Shown here: piece after piece, positions 25,643 to 34,076 of the stretch
Layout: each line of letters opens with the position of its first letter
Position numbering within the stretch: position 1 is the stretch's first letter
Source of the DNA: Lichenicola sp964249735
GTDB lineage: Bacteria; Pseudomonadota; Alphaproteobacteria; Acetobacterales; Acetobacteraceae
Length of the DNA stretch: 64,000 nucleotides
Reading direction: 5' to 3'
Assembly (NCBI GenBank): GCA_964249735.1
Contig: CAXUDP010000004.1
Location: forward strand, 6,228-70,227
Program-made: the position numbers and the translations under genes
The notes under the pieces: generated by a model
Seen by the model: the letters and a program-made list of their open reading frames with translations, nothing else
What the model was told of the DNA's origin: nothing
Database searches by the model: none

Positions 25643-26759
25643 ACGAAAGCAGTCGTCTGGCACGGCATCGGCGACATCCGCCTCGACGAGATGCCCGATC
25701 CGACGATCGAGGCGTCGACCGACGCGGTGATCCGCCTGACCGCGTCTGCCATCTGCGGCACCGACCTGCATTTCGTTCGCGGCACCTTCAGCGGCATGAA
25801 GCCCGGCACCATCCCTCGGCCACGAGGGTGTCGGCATCGTCGAGGCGCTGGGCGACCAAGTGCGCAACTTCGACGTTGGCGACCGTGTGGTGGTGTGCTC
25901 CACCGTGTCCTGCGGCGTCTGCCCGTATTGCCGCGCCGGCGACACCGCGCAGTGCGACAACGCCAATCCCAACGGTCCCGCCGCCGGCACCAGCTTCTTC
26001 GGCGGCCCGGAAGCCACCGGGTCGGTGGACGGGTTGCAGGCGGAGCGTGCGCGGATCCCGTTCGCGTCCAACACGCTGGTCAGGCTGCCCGACCAGGTCA
26101 GCGACGACCAAGCTATCCAGTTCGCGATCGCCAGCGCGCTGCTGCAAGGGGCAGGGCGGGTGATCGTGGTGGACCAGCACCCGGATCGGCTGGCGATGGC
26201 GCGCCGCCAGGGCGCGTTCCCGGTGGACTTCTCCCGGGAGGATCCGGTGGAAACCATCCTGACGCTGACCGGCGGGATCGGCGCCGACCGCGCGATCGAC
26301 GCGGTCGGGGTGGATTCGCAGCACGCGCATGGCGGGCCTGCCGCCAGGGAAGCGGAAGAAAAGGCGGACAGGTTTGCTGCCGAGGTGAAGCAGGTGGCGC
26401 CGGAGCAGCACAGCCATGACGGGCAGTGGGTGCCGGGCGACGCGCCGACCCAGGCGCTGGAATGGGCGATTGCGTCGCTGGCCAAGGCCGGCACGCTCGG
26501 CATCATCGGCGTGTATCCGCCCTCGGCCAAAACCTTCCCGATCGGCGTCGCCATGAACAAGAACCTGACGATCCGGATGGGCAACTGCAACCACCACGCA
26601 TACATCCCGAAGCTGGTCGAGATGGTGCGTGTGGGGTTGATCGATCCCGTCACGGTGCTGACGAAGGTGGAACCGATGTCGGACGTGATCTCGGCCTATG
26701 AGGCGTTCGACAAGCGCGAACCCGGCTGGATCAAGACCGAGTTGCGTCCCGCGGCCTGA
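25643..26759 (+). pseudogene. Zinc-dependent alcohol dehydrogenase (MDR family) with lost start, frameshift and deletion
   Basis: The gene encoded a zinc-binding medium-chain dehydrogenase: KAVVWHGIGDIRLDEMPDP, AICGTDLHFVRG, then GHEGVGIVEALGDQV and four structural cysteines in CGVCPYCRAGDTAQC. Three lesions are visible. The position of the initiator reads ACG (25643) exactly where ATG-AAA-GCA-GTC is expected, 7 bases after AGGAG. An extra C at about 25813-25816 shifts the frame between MKPGTI and GHEGVG. Near 26120, SDDQAIQ runs straight into FAIASALLQGAGRV, skipping ~34 residues that include the Rossmann GxGxxG motif. The rest to TGA 26757-26759 is intact. A non-functional remnant. Confidence 0.85.
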
Positions 26760-26949
26760 CGCAACGGGGCGGGATGCAGGCTCGATCAGAACCTCTGCCC
26801 AGTTCCGCCCAGGCAGGCCCCGCGGAAACGCCGCCTTTGCGAGATCGCGGCACCGGCCGGTTGCGGCCCGCGGGTCTGTTCGACCGTCACGGCATCCGGT
26901 GCCGATCCGGCCGACGATCAACGAAACGTTGTCGGCATCGCGGCTCGGA

Positions 26950-27126
26950 TCAACGATCCTGCTGGAAGCCCTTGTGATTGGTGTTCTGAGCGATGTTGCC
27001 TTGCCGACCCTGCTCGGCAAGGTTCGGATCGTCCTTGTTGTCGTGATCCTTTGCCTGCTCCGTCGACGTGGCGCCGACATAGGGACTGCGCTGTTCCGGA
27101 GGAACCGGCGGAAGATGCGCGGTCAT
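26950..27126 (-). CDS. Small conserved hydrophilic protein
   Basis: 58 residues starting MTAHLPPVPPEQRSPYVGAT and ending NTNHKGFQQDR. The tail AEQGRQGNIAQNT followed by GFQQDR resembles a small uncharacterised protein found across alphaproteobacteria (usual tail QGNIKQNTTNQGYQQDR, from memory). ATG 27126 has AAGGGA upstream. Composition is Gln/Asn/Asp-rich and probably disordered. No function is known to me. Confidence 0.65.
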   Translation of the reverse strand: MTAHLPPVPPEQRSPYVGATSTEQAKDHDNKDDPNLAEQGRQGNIAQNTNHKGFQQDR

Positions 27127-27359
27127 GATTCTGATCCCTTTTCCATCGAACGTCATCGAGGGTGCAGGGTTTGCACGTCCCCGCTCGCCCGAACGCGACG
27201 CCACGAGAAGTGTTGCGGCCCGTCACGGTTTGTCCGGCGCAGGATCGCGAAGGCCGGTGCGCAGGACGTCGCCCGAGGACCGATCCCTGATGTCCTCCAG
27301 GAACCAGATCCAGGTACTGGTCGTCGAGCGGAGCCTGGCCGGAATGCTGCCGATTGCCT

Positions 27360-28679
27360 TCAGAAGAAGCGGCCGACCAGGTTCTCCAGTCGCTCCTGGC
27401 CGCCGGAGCGCGGCTGCGGCGACAGGTTCTGCTCCTCCGCCCGCGCGGCGATGGTTTCCAGCGTCTGCCCGCCCGCCAGCATGTCGCGCGCCGCGTCGGT
27501 GTCCCAGCCGGCATAGCGATCCTTCAGCGCCTGCTCCAGCCGCCCGTCCTCCACCATGCCAGCCGCGATCAGGAAGGCGTGGGCGCAATGGTCGATGCCG
27601 CCGACATGGGCGTGCACCAGGTCCGCCGGGTCGATCGACTGCCGCCTGATCTTGGCGTCGAAGTTGCAGCCGCCAAGCCCGAGGCCGCCGGCCTTGATGA
27701 CGTGGTACAGCGCCATTGCGGTGTCCTGCAGGCTGTTCGGGAACTGGTCGGTGTCCCAGCCCAGCAGCGGGTCGCCGCGGTTGAGGTCGAGCGAGCCTAG
27801 GATGCCGAGGCTGGCGGCGGTGGCGATCTCGTGCTCGAAGCTGTGCCCGGCGAGCAGCGCGTGGTTGGCTTCCAGGTTGACCTTGACCTCGTTCTCGAGG
27901 CCGTAGCGACGAAGGAAGCCATACACCGTCGCGGTGTCGAAGTCGTACTGGTGCGCGGTCGGCTCCTTCGGCTTCGGCTCGATCAGGATCTGTCCCTTGA
28001 AGCCGATGCTGTGCTTGTACTCGACCACCAGCGACACGAACCGGCCGAGCTGGTCGATCTCGCGCCCGAGATCGGTGTTCAGCAGCGTCTCGTAGCCTTC
28101 GCGGCCGCCCCACAGCACGTAGTTGTCGCCGCCCAGCGCCAGCGTCGCGTCCATGCAGTGCTTCACCGTGGCGGCGCTGAAGGCGAACACGTCGGGGTCG
28201 GGATTGGTCGCCGCACCCGCCATGAAGCGGGGGTGGCTGAACAGGTTCGCCGTGCCCCACAGCAGCCTGGTGCTGGAGCCCTGCATCTTGAGGCCGAGGT
28301 AGTCGACCATCTCGCGGAAGTTGCGCAGGCCCGTGTTGAGGTCGTCGCCGTCGGGCGCGATGTCGCGGTCGTGGAAGGTGTAGAACGGCACGTCGAGCAC
28401 GCGGAACAGGTCGAACGCGGCGTCGGCCTTGTCGCGTGCGCCCGCCATCGGGTCGGGGTTGCGCATCCACGGACGGTGCAGCGTGGGTGCTCCGAACGGG
28501 TCGCTGCCGTTCATCGCCAGGCTGTGCCAGTACGCGACAGCGAAGCGCAGGTGGTCGCGCAGCGGACGGCCGAGCACCACGCGGTCGGCATCGTAGTAGC
28601 GGTAGGCGAGCGGGTCGTCGCTGTCGGGACCGGTGAAACGGACGGTCTCGAGGTCGCTGAACAGGGTGCTGGTGGCCAT
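27360..28679 (-). CDS. xylA: Xylose isomerase
   Basis: A 439-residue TIM-barrel enzyme that converts D-xylose to D-xylulose with two divalent metals. VPFYTFHDRDIAP carries the catalytic His103 and Asp106, LIEPKPKEPTAHQYDFD the metal-binding Glu234 and Lys236, and NLEANHALLAGH plus GSLDLNRGDPLLGWDTDQFP the remaining metal ligands. Length fits the class II (E. coli-type) enzyme. Start ATG 28679 follows AAAGAG. It lies downstream of, and in the same direction as, the LacI-type regulator (56 bases), divergent from xylFGH. No xylulokinase gene accompanies it. Confidence 0.95.
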   Translation of the reverse strand: MATSTLFSDLETVRFTGPDSDDPLAYRYYDADRVVLGRPLRDHLRFAVAYWHSLAMNGSDPFGAPTLHRPWMRNPDPMAGARDKADAAFDLFRVLDVPFYTFHDRDIAPDGDDLNTGLRNFREMVDYLGLKMQGSSTRLLWGTANLFSHPRFMAGAATNPDPDVFAFSAATVKHCMDATLALGGDNYVLWGGREGYETLLNTDLGREIDQLGRFVSLVVEYKHSIGFKGQILIEPKPKEPTAHQYDFDTATVYGFLRRYGLENEVKVNLEANHALLAGHSFEHEIATAASLGILGSLDLNRGDPLLGWDTDQFPNSLQDTAMALYHVIKAGGLGLGGCNFDAKIRRQSIDPADLVHAHVGGIDHCAHAFLIAAGMVEDGRLEQALKDRYAGWDTDAARDMLAGGQTLETIAARAEEQNLSPQPRSGGQERLENLVGRFF

Positions 28680-28735
28680 GACGGGCTCTTTCAGTGTGGT
28701 TGGGCAGGTGATCGGGCAGGTGGGCGCGGCCGCCC

Positions 28736-29756
28736 TCAGGGAACGTTGTCGCGAAGGAAGATCTGGGTACGCACCGGCCTGGGCAGGAACGCGGCCTCGG
28801 CGCGCGCCAGGGCACGCAGCGCCGCGATCGCGTTCTCGACCTCCTGCTCCTGGTCCTGGTGCAGCACGGCGGTGAAGGTCCCCGACAGCAGCGCGTCGCG
28901 TGCATGCGCGGTGAGCTCGTGCGCCACCACCACCGGAGCAGGCTGGCGCGCATCGGCGCGAAGGGCCGCGATGATGCCGCGGTTGCCGGCGCCGGCGCTG
29001 TAGATCCCGACCAGGTCCGGATGCCGGCGCAGCATGCGTGCCGCGAGCGGGCCGGTCACCGCGCTGTCGTCGCGACCTTCGACCGTCGGCAGCAGGGTGA
29101 GGTGGGGGAACTCGCGCCGCAGCACCTGTTCGAAGCCGAGCCTGCGGTCGGCATGGTCGTGCAGCGTCATCCGGCCGACGACCAGGCCGATGCTGCCGCG
29201 CCCGATGNNNNNNNNNNNNNNNNNNNNNNNNNNNNNNNNNNNNNNNNNNNNNNNNNNNNNNNNNNNNNNNNNNNNNNNNNNNNNNNNNNNNNNNNNNNNN
29301 NNNNNNNACCGGTATGCCCTTCTCGACCAGCCGGTCGATCTCGTGCCGCACCGGCGGCGACTCCACCGCGACCACCGCCACCCCGTTGCACCCGGTGCCG
29401 TCGATCGAGGACAGCAGGGCGGCGAGTGCGGTGTCGTCGAGCGCCGCGTAGTCCAGGGTGCGCACCAGCACGCGCTGGTCCGCCAGCACCGCGGCGGCGG
29501 CGGCGATGGTGTCGTGCAGCGCGTTCATGAAGCTGTTGGTGCCTCGCCCGGGCAGCACGAACAGGTAGCGTTCCCGCCGCTGCGTCGCGAGCCCGGCAGC
29601 GAACGCGTCCCGACGGAACCCGAGCCGGCCGATCGCCGCCTGCACCCGCTCCACGGTGGCCGGGCGGACGCCCTTGCGCCCGTTCAGCACCCGGTCGACC
29701 GTGGCCAGGCTGACGCCGGCGGAGGCTGCAACCTCGAATACGGTGACCTTGGGCAT
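28736..29756 (-). CDS. LacI-family xylose-operon regulator, interrupted by assembly gap
   Basis: The N-terminal HTH is complete (KVTVFEVAASAGVSLATVDRVLNGRKGVRPATVERV), followed by a periplasmic-binding-protein-like sensor domain. A 100-N gap replaces the middle (29208-29307). The last ~145 codons (TLHDHADRRLGFEQVL to TQIFLRDNVP) resume in another frame. Total length 1021 is not divisible by three, so the N count is a placeholder rather than the true gap size. AGGGAGA precedes ATG 29756. It sits between xylA and the divergent xylFGH, with a palindromic operator at 29874, so it probably represses the locus until xylose is present. Confidence 0.88.
29208..29307. other. Assembly gap (100 N)
   Basis: Exactly 100 N, a standard placeholder for unknown length. 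It interrupts the LacI-type regulator. Confidence 0.99.
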
Positions 29757-29873
29757 GCCGTCTCCCTAATGCCGGACATAGAGCCCGCTTCTGAGGCACG
29801 TCAATCAAAAACGCCGCCACCGGTGCGGCAGCGGACGCGTGCCGGCAGGCCGGCCCGCCAGGCACCATCCAAC

Positions 29874-29890
29874 TTGTTGCGGCGCAACAA
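29874..29890. promoter_or_regulatory. Palindromic operator for the LacI-type xylose regulator
   Basis: TTGTTGCG (29874-29881), central G, CGCAACAA (29883-29890): a perfect 17-bp inverted repeat between the divergent xylR-like gene and xylF. Symmetry, length and the CG-rich centre are those of LacI-family operators. It is 118 bases upstream of the regulator start and 250 bases upstream of xylF, so it can control both. Confidence 0.75.
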
Positions 29891-30139
29891 TCTGGCAGGG
29901 CATGACGCCGGTTGGCAGGGTGATCTTTTGCTCCTGGCGGCGGCATTTGTCTGGGCAGAAGGCGCCGCAGCGACGGGCTGCGTCGCGGGGCCGGGAGCCT
30001 CCCCTTGCCTTACGTGCGGCAATTTGCTTTCGTTGCATCAATGTCGATGACGAGGTGGCCGAGCGGCCGCCGGCAGCGGCAACCGACCGGCCTGTCCAGG
30101 CTCCCCTGGGCAAGGGCCGGCGCAACGGAGGAATCACTC

Positions 30140-31192
30140 GTGTCGCATCTTTCCCACCGGATCGCGTTCAGCGGCTCGGGGCTTACGCGTCGCCTGCTGG
30201 CCGGCGCCGCCCTGTCGCTGGGCCTGGCCGCCCTCGTGCCGGCGGCGGCCCACGCCAGCGCGGCCCATCCCAAGATCGGCTTCTCGATCGACGACCTGCG
30301 CCTGGAGCGCTGGGCGCATGACCGCGACTACTTCATCGCCGCCGCCAAGGCGCTCGGCGCCACCGTCAACGTCCAGTCCGCCGACGCCAGCGAGAGCCGG
30401 CAGAACGCGCAGATCGAGAACCTGATCTCGCGCGGCATGGACGTGATCGTGATCGTGCCGTTCAACGGCAAGGTGCTCGGCAACGTCATCAACGAGGCCA
30501 AGCAGGCCGGCATCAAGATCATCTCCTACGACCGGCTGATCCTGGATTCCAACATCGACGCCTACGTGTCGTTCGACAACGTGCGCGTCGGCCACATGCA
30601 GGCGCAGGGCGTGGTGAACGCGGTCCCGACCGGCAACTACTACCTGCTGGGGGGTGCTCCCACCGACAACAACTCCAAGCTGCTGCGCCAGGGCCAGATG
30701 GAGGTGCTGCAGCCGCTGATCGACAGCAATAAGATCAAGGTGGTCGGCTCGCAGTTCGTGCCGGAATGGAGCGCCACCACCGCGCTGTCCGACACCGAGA
30801 ACGCGCTCACCGCCAACCACAACAACATCCAGGGCATCGTCGCGTCCAACGACGCGCTCGCCGGCGGCGCGATCCAGGCGCTGGCGGCGCAGGGGCTCGC
30901 CGGCAAGACCGGCGTGTCCGGCCAGGATGCCGACCTCGCCGCGGCCCAGCGGATCGAGAAGGGCACCCAGACCATGACGGTGTACAAGCCGCTGAAGCTG
31001 ATCGCCAGCACGGCGGCGAAGATGGCGGTGCAGCTGGCGAAGGGTGAAACACCGACCTACAACAGCAAGATCAACAACGGGCAGAAGGACGTCGACACCA
31101 TCCTGCTGACCCCGATCCCGCTGACCAAGAGCAACGTCAACCGCCTGGTCACCGACGGCTACTTCACCCAGGCGCAGATCAGCGGCCAGTAA
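30140..31192 (+). CDS. xylF: D-xylose ABC transporter, periplasmic substrate-binding protein
   Basis: 350 residues from GTG 30140, with GGAGGA 8 bases upstream. The signal peptide (RRLLAGAALSLGLAALV, then AAAHAS) is followed by KIGFSIDDLRLERWAHDRDYFIAAAKALGA, the XylF signature. Ligand-loop stretches include IVPFNGKVLGNVI, SYDRLILDS and VASNDALAGGAIQAL. It binds D-xylose in the periplasm and delivers it to XylGH. First gene of xylFGH, with 83 bases to xylG. Confidence 0.93.
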   Translation: MSHLSHRIAFSGSGLTRRLLAGAALSLGLAALVPAAAHASAAHPKIGFSIDDLRLERWAHDRDYFIAAAKALGATVNVQSADASESRQNAQIENLISRGMDVIVIVPFNGKVLGNVINEAKQAGIKIISYDRLILDSNIDAYVSFDNVRVGHMQAQGVVNAVPTGNYYLLGGAPTDNNSKLLRQGQMEVLQPLIDSNKIKVVGSQFVPEWSATTALSDTENALTANHNNIQGIVASNDALAGGAIQALAAQGLAGKTGVSGQDADLAAAQRIEKGTQTMTVYKPLKLIASTAAKMAVQLAKGETPTYNSKINNGQKDVDTILLTPIPLTKSNVNRLVTDGYFTQAQISGQ

Positions 31193-31275
31193 CGTCAGGC
31201 CGAGCCTGCCACGCGGACCGGATCGCTTCGTGCGGCCCGGTCCCGACGGCTTTCCGGGACGCTGAAGGGTTGGGG

Positions 31276-32817
31276 ATGATGTCCGAGTACTTGCTGGAGA
31301 TGCGGGGCATCACCAAGGACTTCTCCGGCGTCAAGGCGCTGGACGGCATCGACCTGCGCGTCCGGCCGGGCGAATGCGTCGGCCTGTGCGGCGAGAACGG
31401 CGCCGGCAAGTCGACGATGATGAAGGTGCTGTCCGCGGTCTATCCCTATGGCACCTGGGGCGGCACCATCCTGTGGGAAGGGCGCGAGCTGCGCTGCGGC
31501 TCCATACGCGAGAGCGAGGATGTCGGCATCGTCATCATCCACCAGGAGCTGATGCTGATCCCGCAGCTCTCCGTGGCGGAGAACATCTTCCTTGGCCGGG
31601 AGCCGCGTGCGCGTGGCGGGCTGATCGACTTCGACCGCATGGTGATCGACGCGTCGAGGCTGCTGGCCGGTCTGCGCATGGGCCACATCAACGCGGCGAT
31701 GCCGGTGTCGAACTACGCCGGCGGCGAGCAGCAGCTGATCGAGATCGCCAAGGCGCTGAGCAAGAACGCCCGCCTGCTGATCCTGGACGAGCCGACCTCG
31801 TCGCTGACCAAGTCGGAGACGGCGATCCTGCTCCGCCTGGTCCGAGACCTCAAGGCGCGCGGCACCGCCTGCGTCTACATCTCGCACAAGCTGGAGGAGA
31901 TCGAGGAGATCGCCGACACCGTGACGGTGATCCGCGACGGCCGCTATATCGGCGACGCGCCGATGCGCGACATGACCACCGGCGACATCATCCGCATGAT
32001 GGTGGGCCGCGACATGAGCAACCTGTTCCCGCGCGAGGAGCACCCGATCGGCGAGGTGGTGTTCGAGGCGGTCGGCATCACCTGCCTCGACCCGGAGAAC
32101 CGGGAGCGCAGGCGGGTCGACAACGTGTCATTCTCGTTGCGGAAGGGCGAGATCCTGGGCGTCGCCGGCCTGGTCGGCGCCGGGCGCACCGAGATGGTCA
32201 GCGCGCTGTTCGGCGCCTATCGCGGGCCGCATTCCGGCGAGGTCCGGCTCGACGGCAAGCGCATCCAGGTGCGCACCCCGCAGGAGGCGGTGCGCCATGG
32301 GCTGTGCATGGTGCCGGAGGACCGCAAGGCGCACGGCATCGTGCCGGGGCTCGGCGTCGGCTACAACATCACCCTGTCGGTGCTGGACCAGTTCACCGGC
32401 TACGGGCTGATCGACGAGCACCGGGAGTTTTCCACAATCGGCGAGGCGATCAAGCGGTTGCGGATCAAGACCGCAAGCCCGGTGCTGCCGATCTCCAACC
32501 TGTCCGGAGGCAACCAGCAGAAGGCGGTGATCTCCAAGATGCTGGAGCCGCGCCCGCGCGTGCTGATCCTGGACGAGCCGACGCGCGGCGTCGACGTCGG
32601 CGCCAAGTACGAGATCTACAAGTTGATGTTCGCCCTCGTCCGCGACGGCATGTCGATCATCATGGTCTCGTCGGAGCTGCCCGAGGTGATGGGCATCAGC
32701 GACCGGGTGCTGGTGATCGGCGAGGGCGAGCTGCGCGGCGACTTCATCAACGACGACACCTTGACCCAGGAGCGGATCCTGACGGCGGCGATCACGCCGC
32801 TCCGCCACGCCGCCTGA
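31276..32817 (+). CDS. xylG: D-xylose ABC transporter, ATP-binding protein
   Basis: A ~513-residue tandem ATPase of the CUT2 sugar family. The first cassette has CGENGAGKSTMMKVL (Walker A), YAGGEQQLIEIAKAL (signature) and LLILDEPTSSLT. The second has the usual degenerate Walker A GLVGAGRTEMVSALF, LSGGNQQKAVISK and VLILDEPTRGVDVGAKYEIY. MMSEYLLEMRGITKDFSGVKALDG aligns with E. coli XylG. Two adjacent ATGs at 31276 and 31279 follow AAGGG; either may be used. Confidence 0.94.
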   Translation: MMSEYLLEMRGITKDFSGVKALDGIDLRVRPGECVGLCGENGAGKSTMMKVLSAVYPYGTWGGTILWEGRELRCGSIRESEDVGIVIIHQELMLIPQLSVAENIFLGREPRARGGLIDFDRMVIDASRLLAGLRMGHINAAMPVSNYAGGEQQLIEIAKALSKNARLLILDEPTSSLTKSETAILLRLVRDLKARGTACVYISHKLEEIEEIADTVTVIRDGRYIGDAPMRDMTTGDIIRMMVGRDMSNLFPREEHPIGEVVFEAVGITCLDPENRERRRVDNVSFSLRKGEILGVAGLVGAGRTEMVSALFGAYRGPHSGEVRLDGKRIQVRTPQEAVRHGLCMVPEDRKAHGIVPGLGVGYNITLSVLDQFTGYGLIDEHREFSTIGEAIKRLRIKTASPVLPISNLSGGNQQKAVISKMLEPRPRVLILDEPTRGVDVGAKYEIYKLMFALVRDGMSIIMVSSELPEVMGISDRVLVIGEGELRGDFINDDTLTQERILTAAITPLRHAA

Positions 32818-32833
32818 GGTGGGAAGCCCGATC

Positions 32834-34045
32834 ATGAACGAGACCACGTCCATCGCTCCCGGCCCGGAAGCCGTCATGGCCGCGCAGACGGAGCGGCAAC
32901 GCACCCTCAAGCTCGAACATGTCAAGGGCGCCTTCACGCGCTACAAGATCCTGGCCCTGGTGGTCGCGATCGCCATCATCTGGGCGCTGTTCACCGAGCT
33001 CACCCAGGGCGACTTCCTCACCGCGCGCAACCTGTCGAACCTGCTCCGCCAGATGGCGATCAACGGCATGGTCGCGTCGGGCATGGTGTTCGTCATCATC
33101 TCCGGCGAGATCGACCTGTCGGTCGGCTCGCTGCTCGGGCTGACCGGTGGCCTCGCCGCGATCTTCGACGTGACCTACCACCTGCCGCTGTTCGTCAACA
33201 TACCCCTGGTGATGCTGCTGGGCGCGCTGGTGGGCGCGTTCAACGGCTACTGGGTCGCTTTCCTGCGCGTGCCGTCTTTCATCGTCACCCTGGCCGGCTT
33301 CCTGGCGTTCCGTGGCGTGGTGCTGGGCGTGACCGGTGGCGTCACCATCGCCCCGGTATCGAGCGCGCTGATCTCGGTGAGCCAGAGCTACCTGCCGAAC
33401 ATCGCCGGCTACGGCCTCGGCGTGCTGGTGTTCGCGGTGCTGGCCTTCACCGCCATGCGCAGCCGCACCAAGCGCGCGGAATATGGCCTGACGGTGCCGC
33501 CGCTTGGCGTCGACCTGGGCAAGCTCGCGATCGCCGCGGCGGTGATCGCAGGCTTCTTCGCCATCCTCAACGCGTATCGCGGCACGCCGCTGCCGGTGCT
33601 GATCGTGCTGGTGCTGCTGGGCGTGTTCACGGTGATGGCCAGGCGCACCGTGTTCGGCCGTCGGATCTACGCGGTGGGCGGCAACCTGGAAGCGACGCGG
33701 CTGTCCGGCGTCAACGTGCAGATGGTCAAGCTGCTGGTGTTCGCGCTGATGGGCGCGATGGCGGCACTGGCCGGGATCGCCACCACCGCGCGTCTCGCCG
33801 CCGGCTCGCCCTCGGCCGGCACCGGGCAGGAGCTGGACGCCATCGCCGCCTGCATCATCGGCGGGACCTCGATGCGCGGCGGTGCCGGCACCGTGTTCGG
33901 GGCACTGATCGGCGCGCTGATCATCGCCACCCTGGACAACGGCATGTCGATGCTGGGTGTCGACACCTTCTGGCAGATGATCGTGAAGGGCCTGATCCTG
34001 CTGCTGGCGGTGTGGCTCGACGTGGCGACCAGCACCAAGCGCTGA
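32834..34045 (+). CDS. xylH: D-xylose ABC transporter, permease
   Basis: 403 residues with about ten hydrophobic helices of the BPD_transp_2 type. GMVFVIISGEIDLSVGSLLGLTGG is the ribose/xylose permease signature, and the C-terminal IIGGTSMRGGAGTVFGALIGALI is equally conserved. ATG 32834 follows GGTGGGA. It lies 16 bases after xylG. With XylF and XylG it forms the high-affinity xylose importer of the inner membrane. Confidence 0.94.
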   Translation: MNETTSIAPGPEAVMAAQTERQRTLKLEHVKGAFTRYKILALVVAIAIIWALFTELTQGDFLTARNLSNLLRQMAINGMVASGMVFVIISGEIDLSVGSLLGLTGGLAAIFDVTYHLPLFVNIPLVMLLGALVGAFNGYWVAFLRVPSFIVTLAGFLAFRGVVLGVTGGVTIAPVSSALISVSQSYLPNIAGYGLGVLVFAVLAFTAMRSRTKRAEYGLTVPPLGVDLGKLAIAAAVIAGFFAILNAYRGTPLPVLIVLVLLGVFTVMARRTVFGRRIYAVGGNLEATRLSGVNVQMVKLLVFALMGAMAALAGIATTARLAAGSPSAGTGQELDAIAACIIGGTSMRGGAGTVFGALIGALIIATLDNGMSMLGVDTFWQMIVKGLILLLAVWLDVATSTKR

Positions 34046-34076
34046 GCGCCTCTCGACCGGCAGGCGGTCAGGCGGC

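Noticed and set aside
30010..30045. Possible second regulator half-site before xylF (TTGCTTTCGTTGCATCAA)
   Set aside because: It resembles one half of the 17-bp operator only loosely and is not symmetrical.
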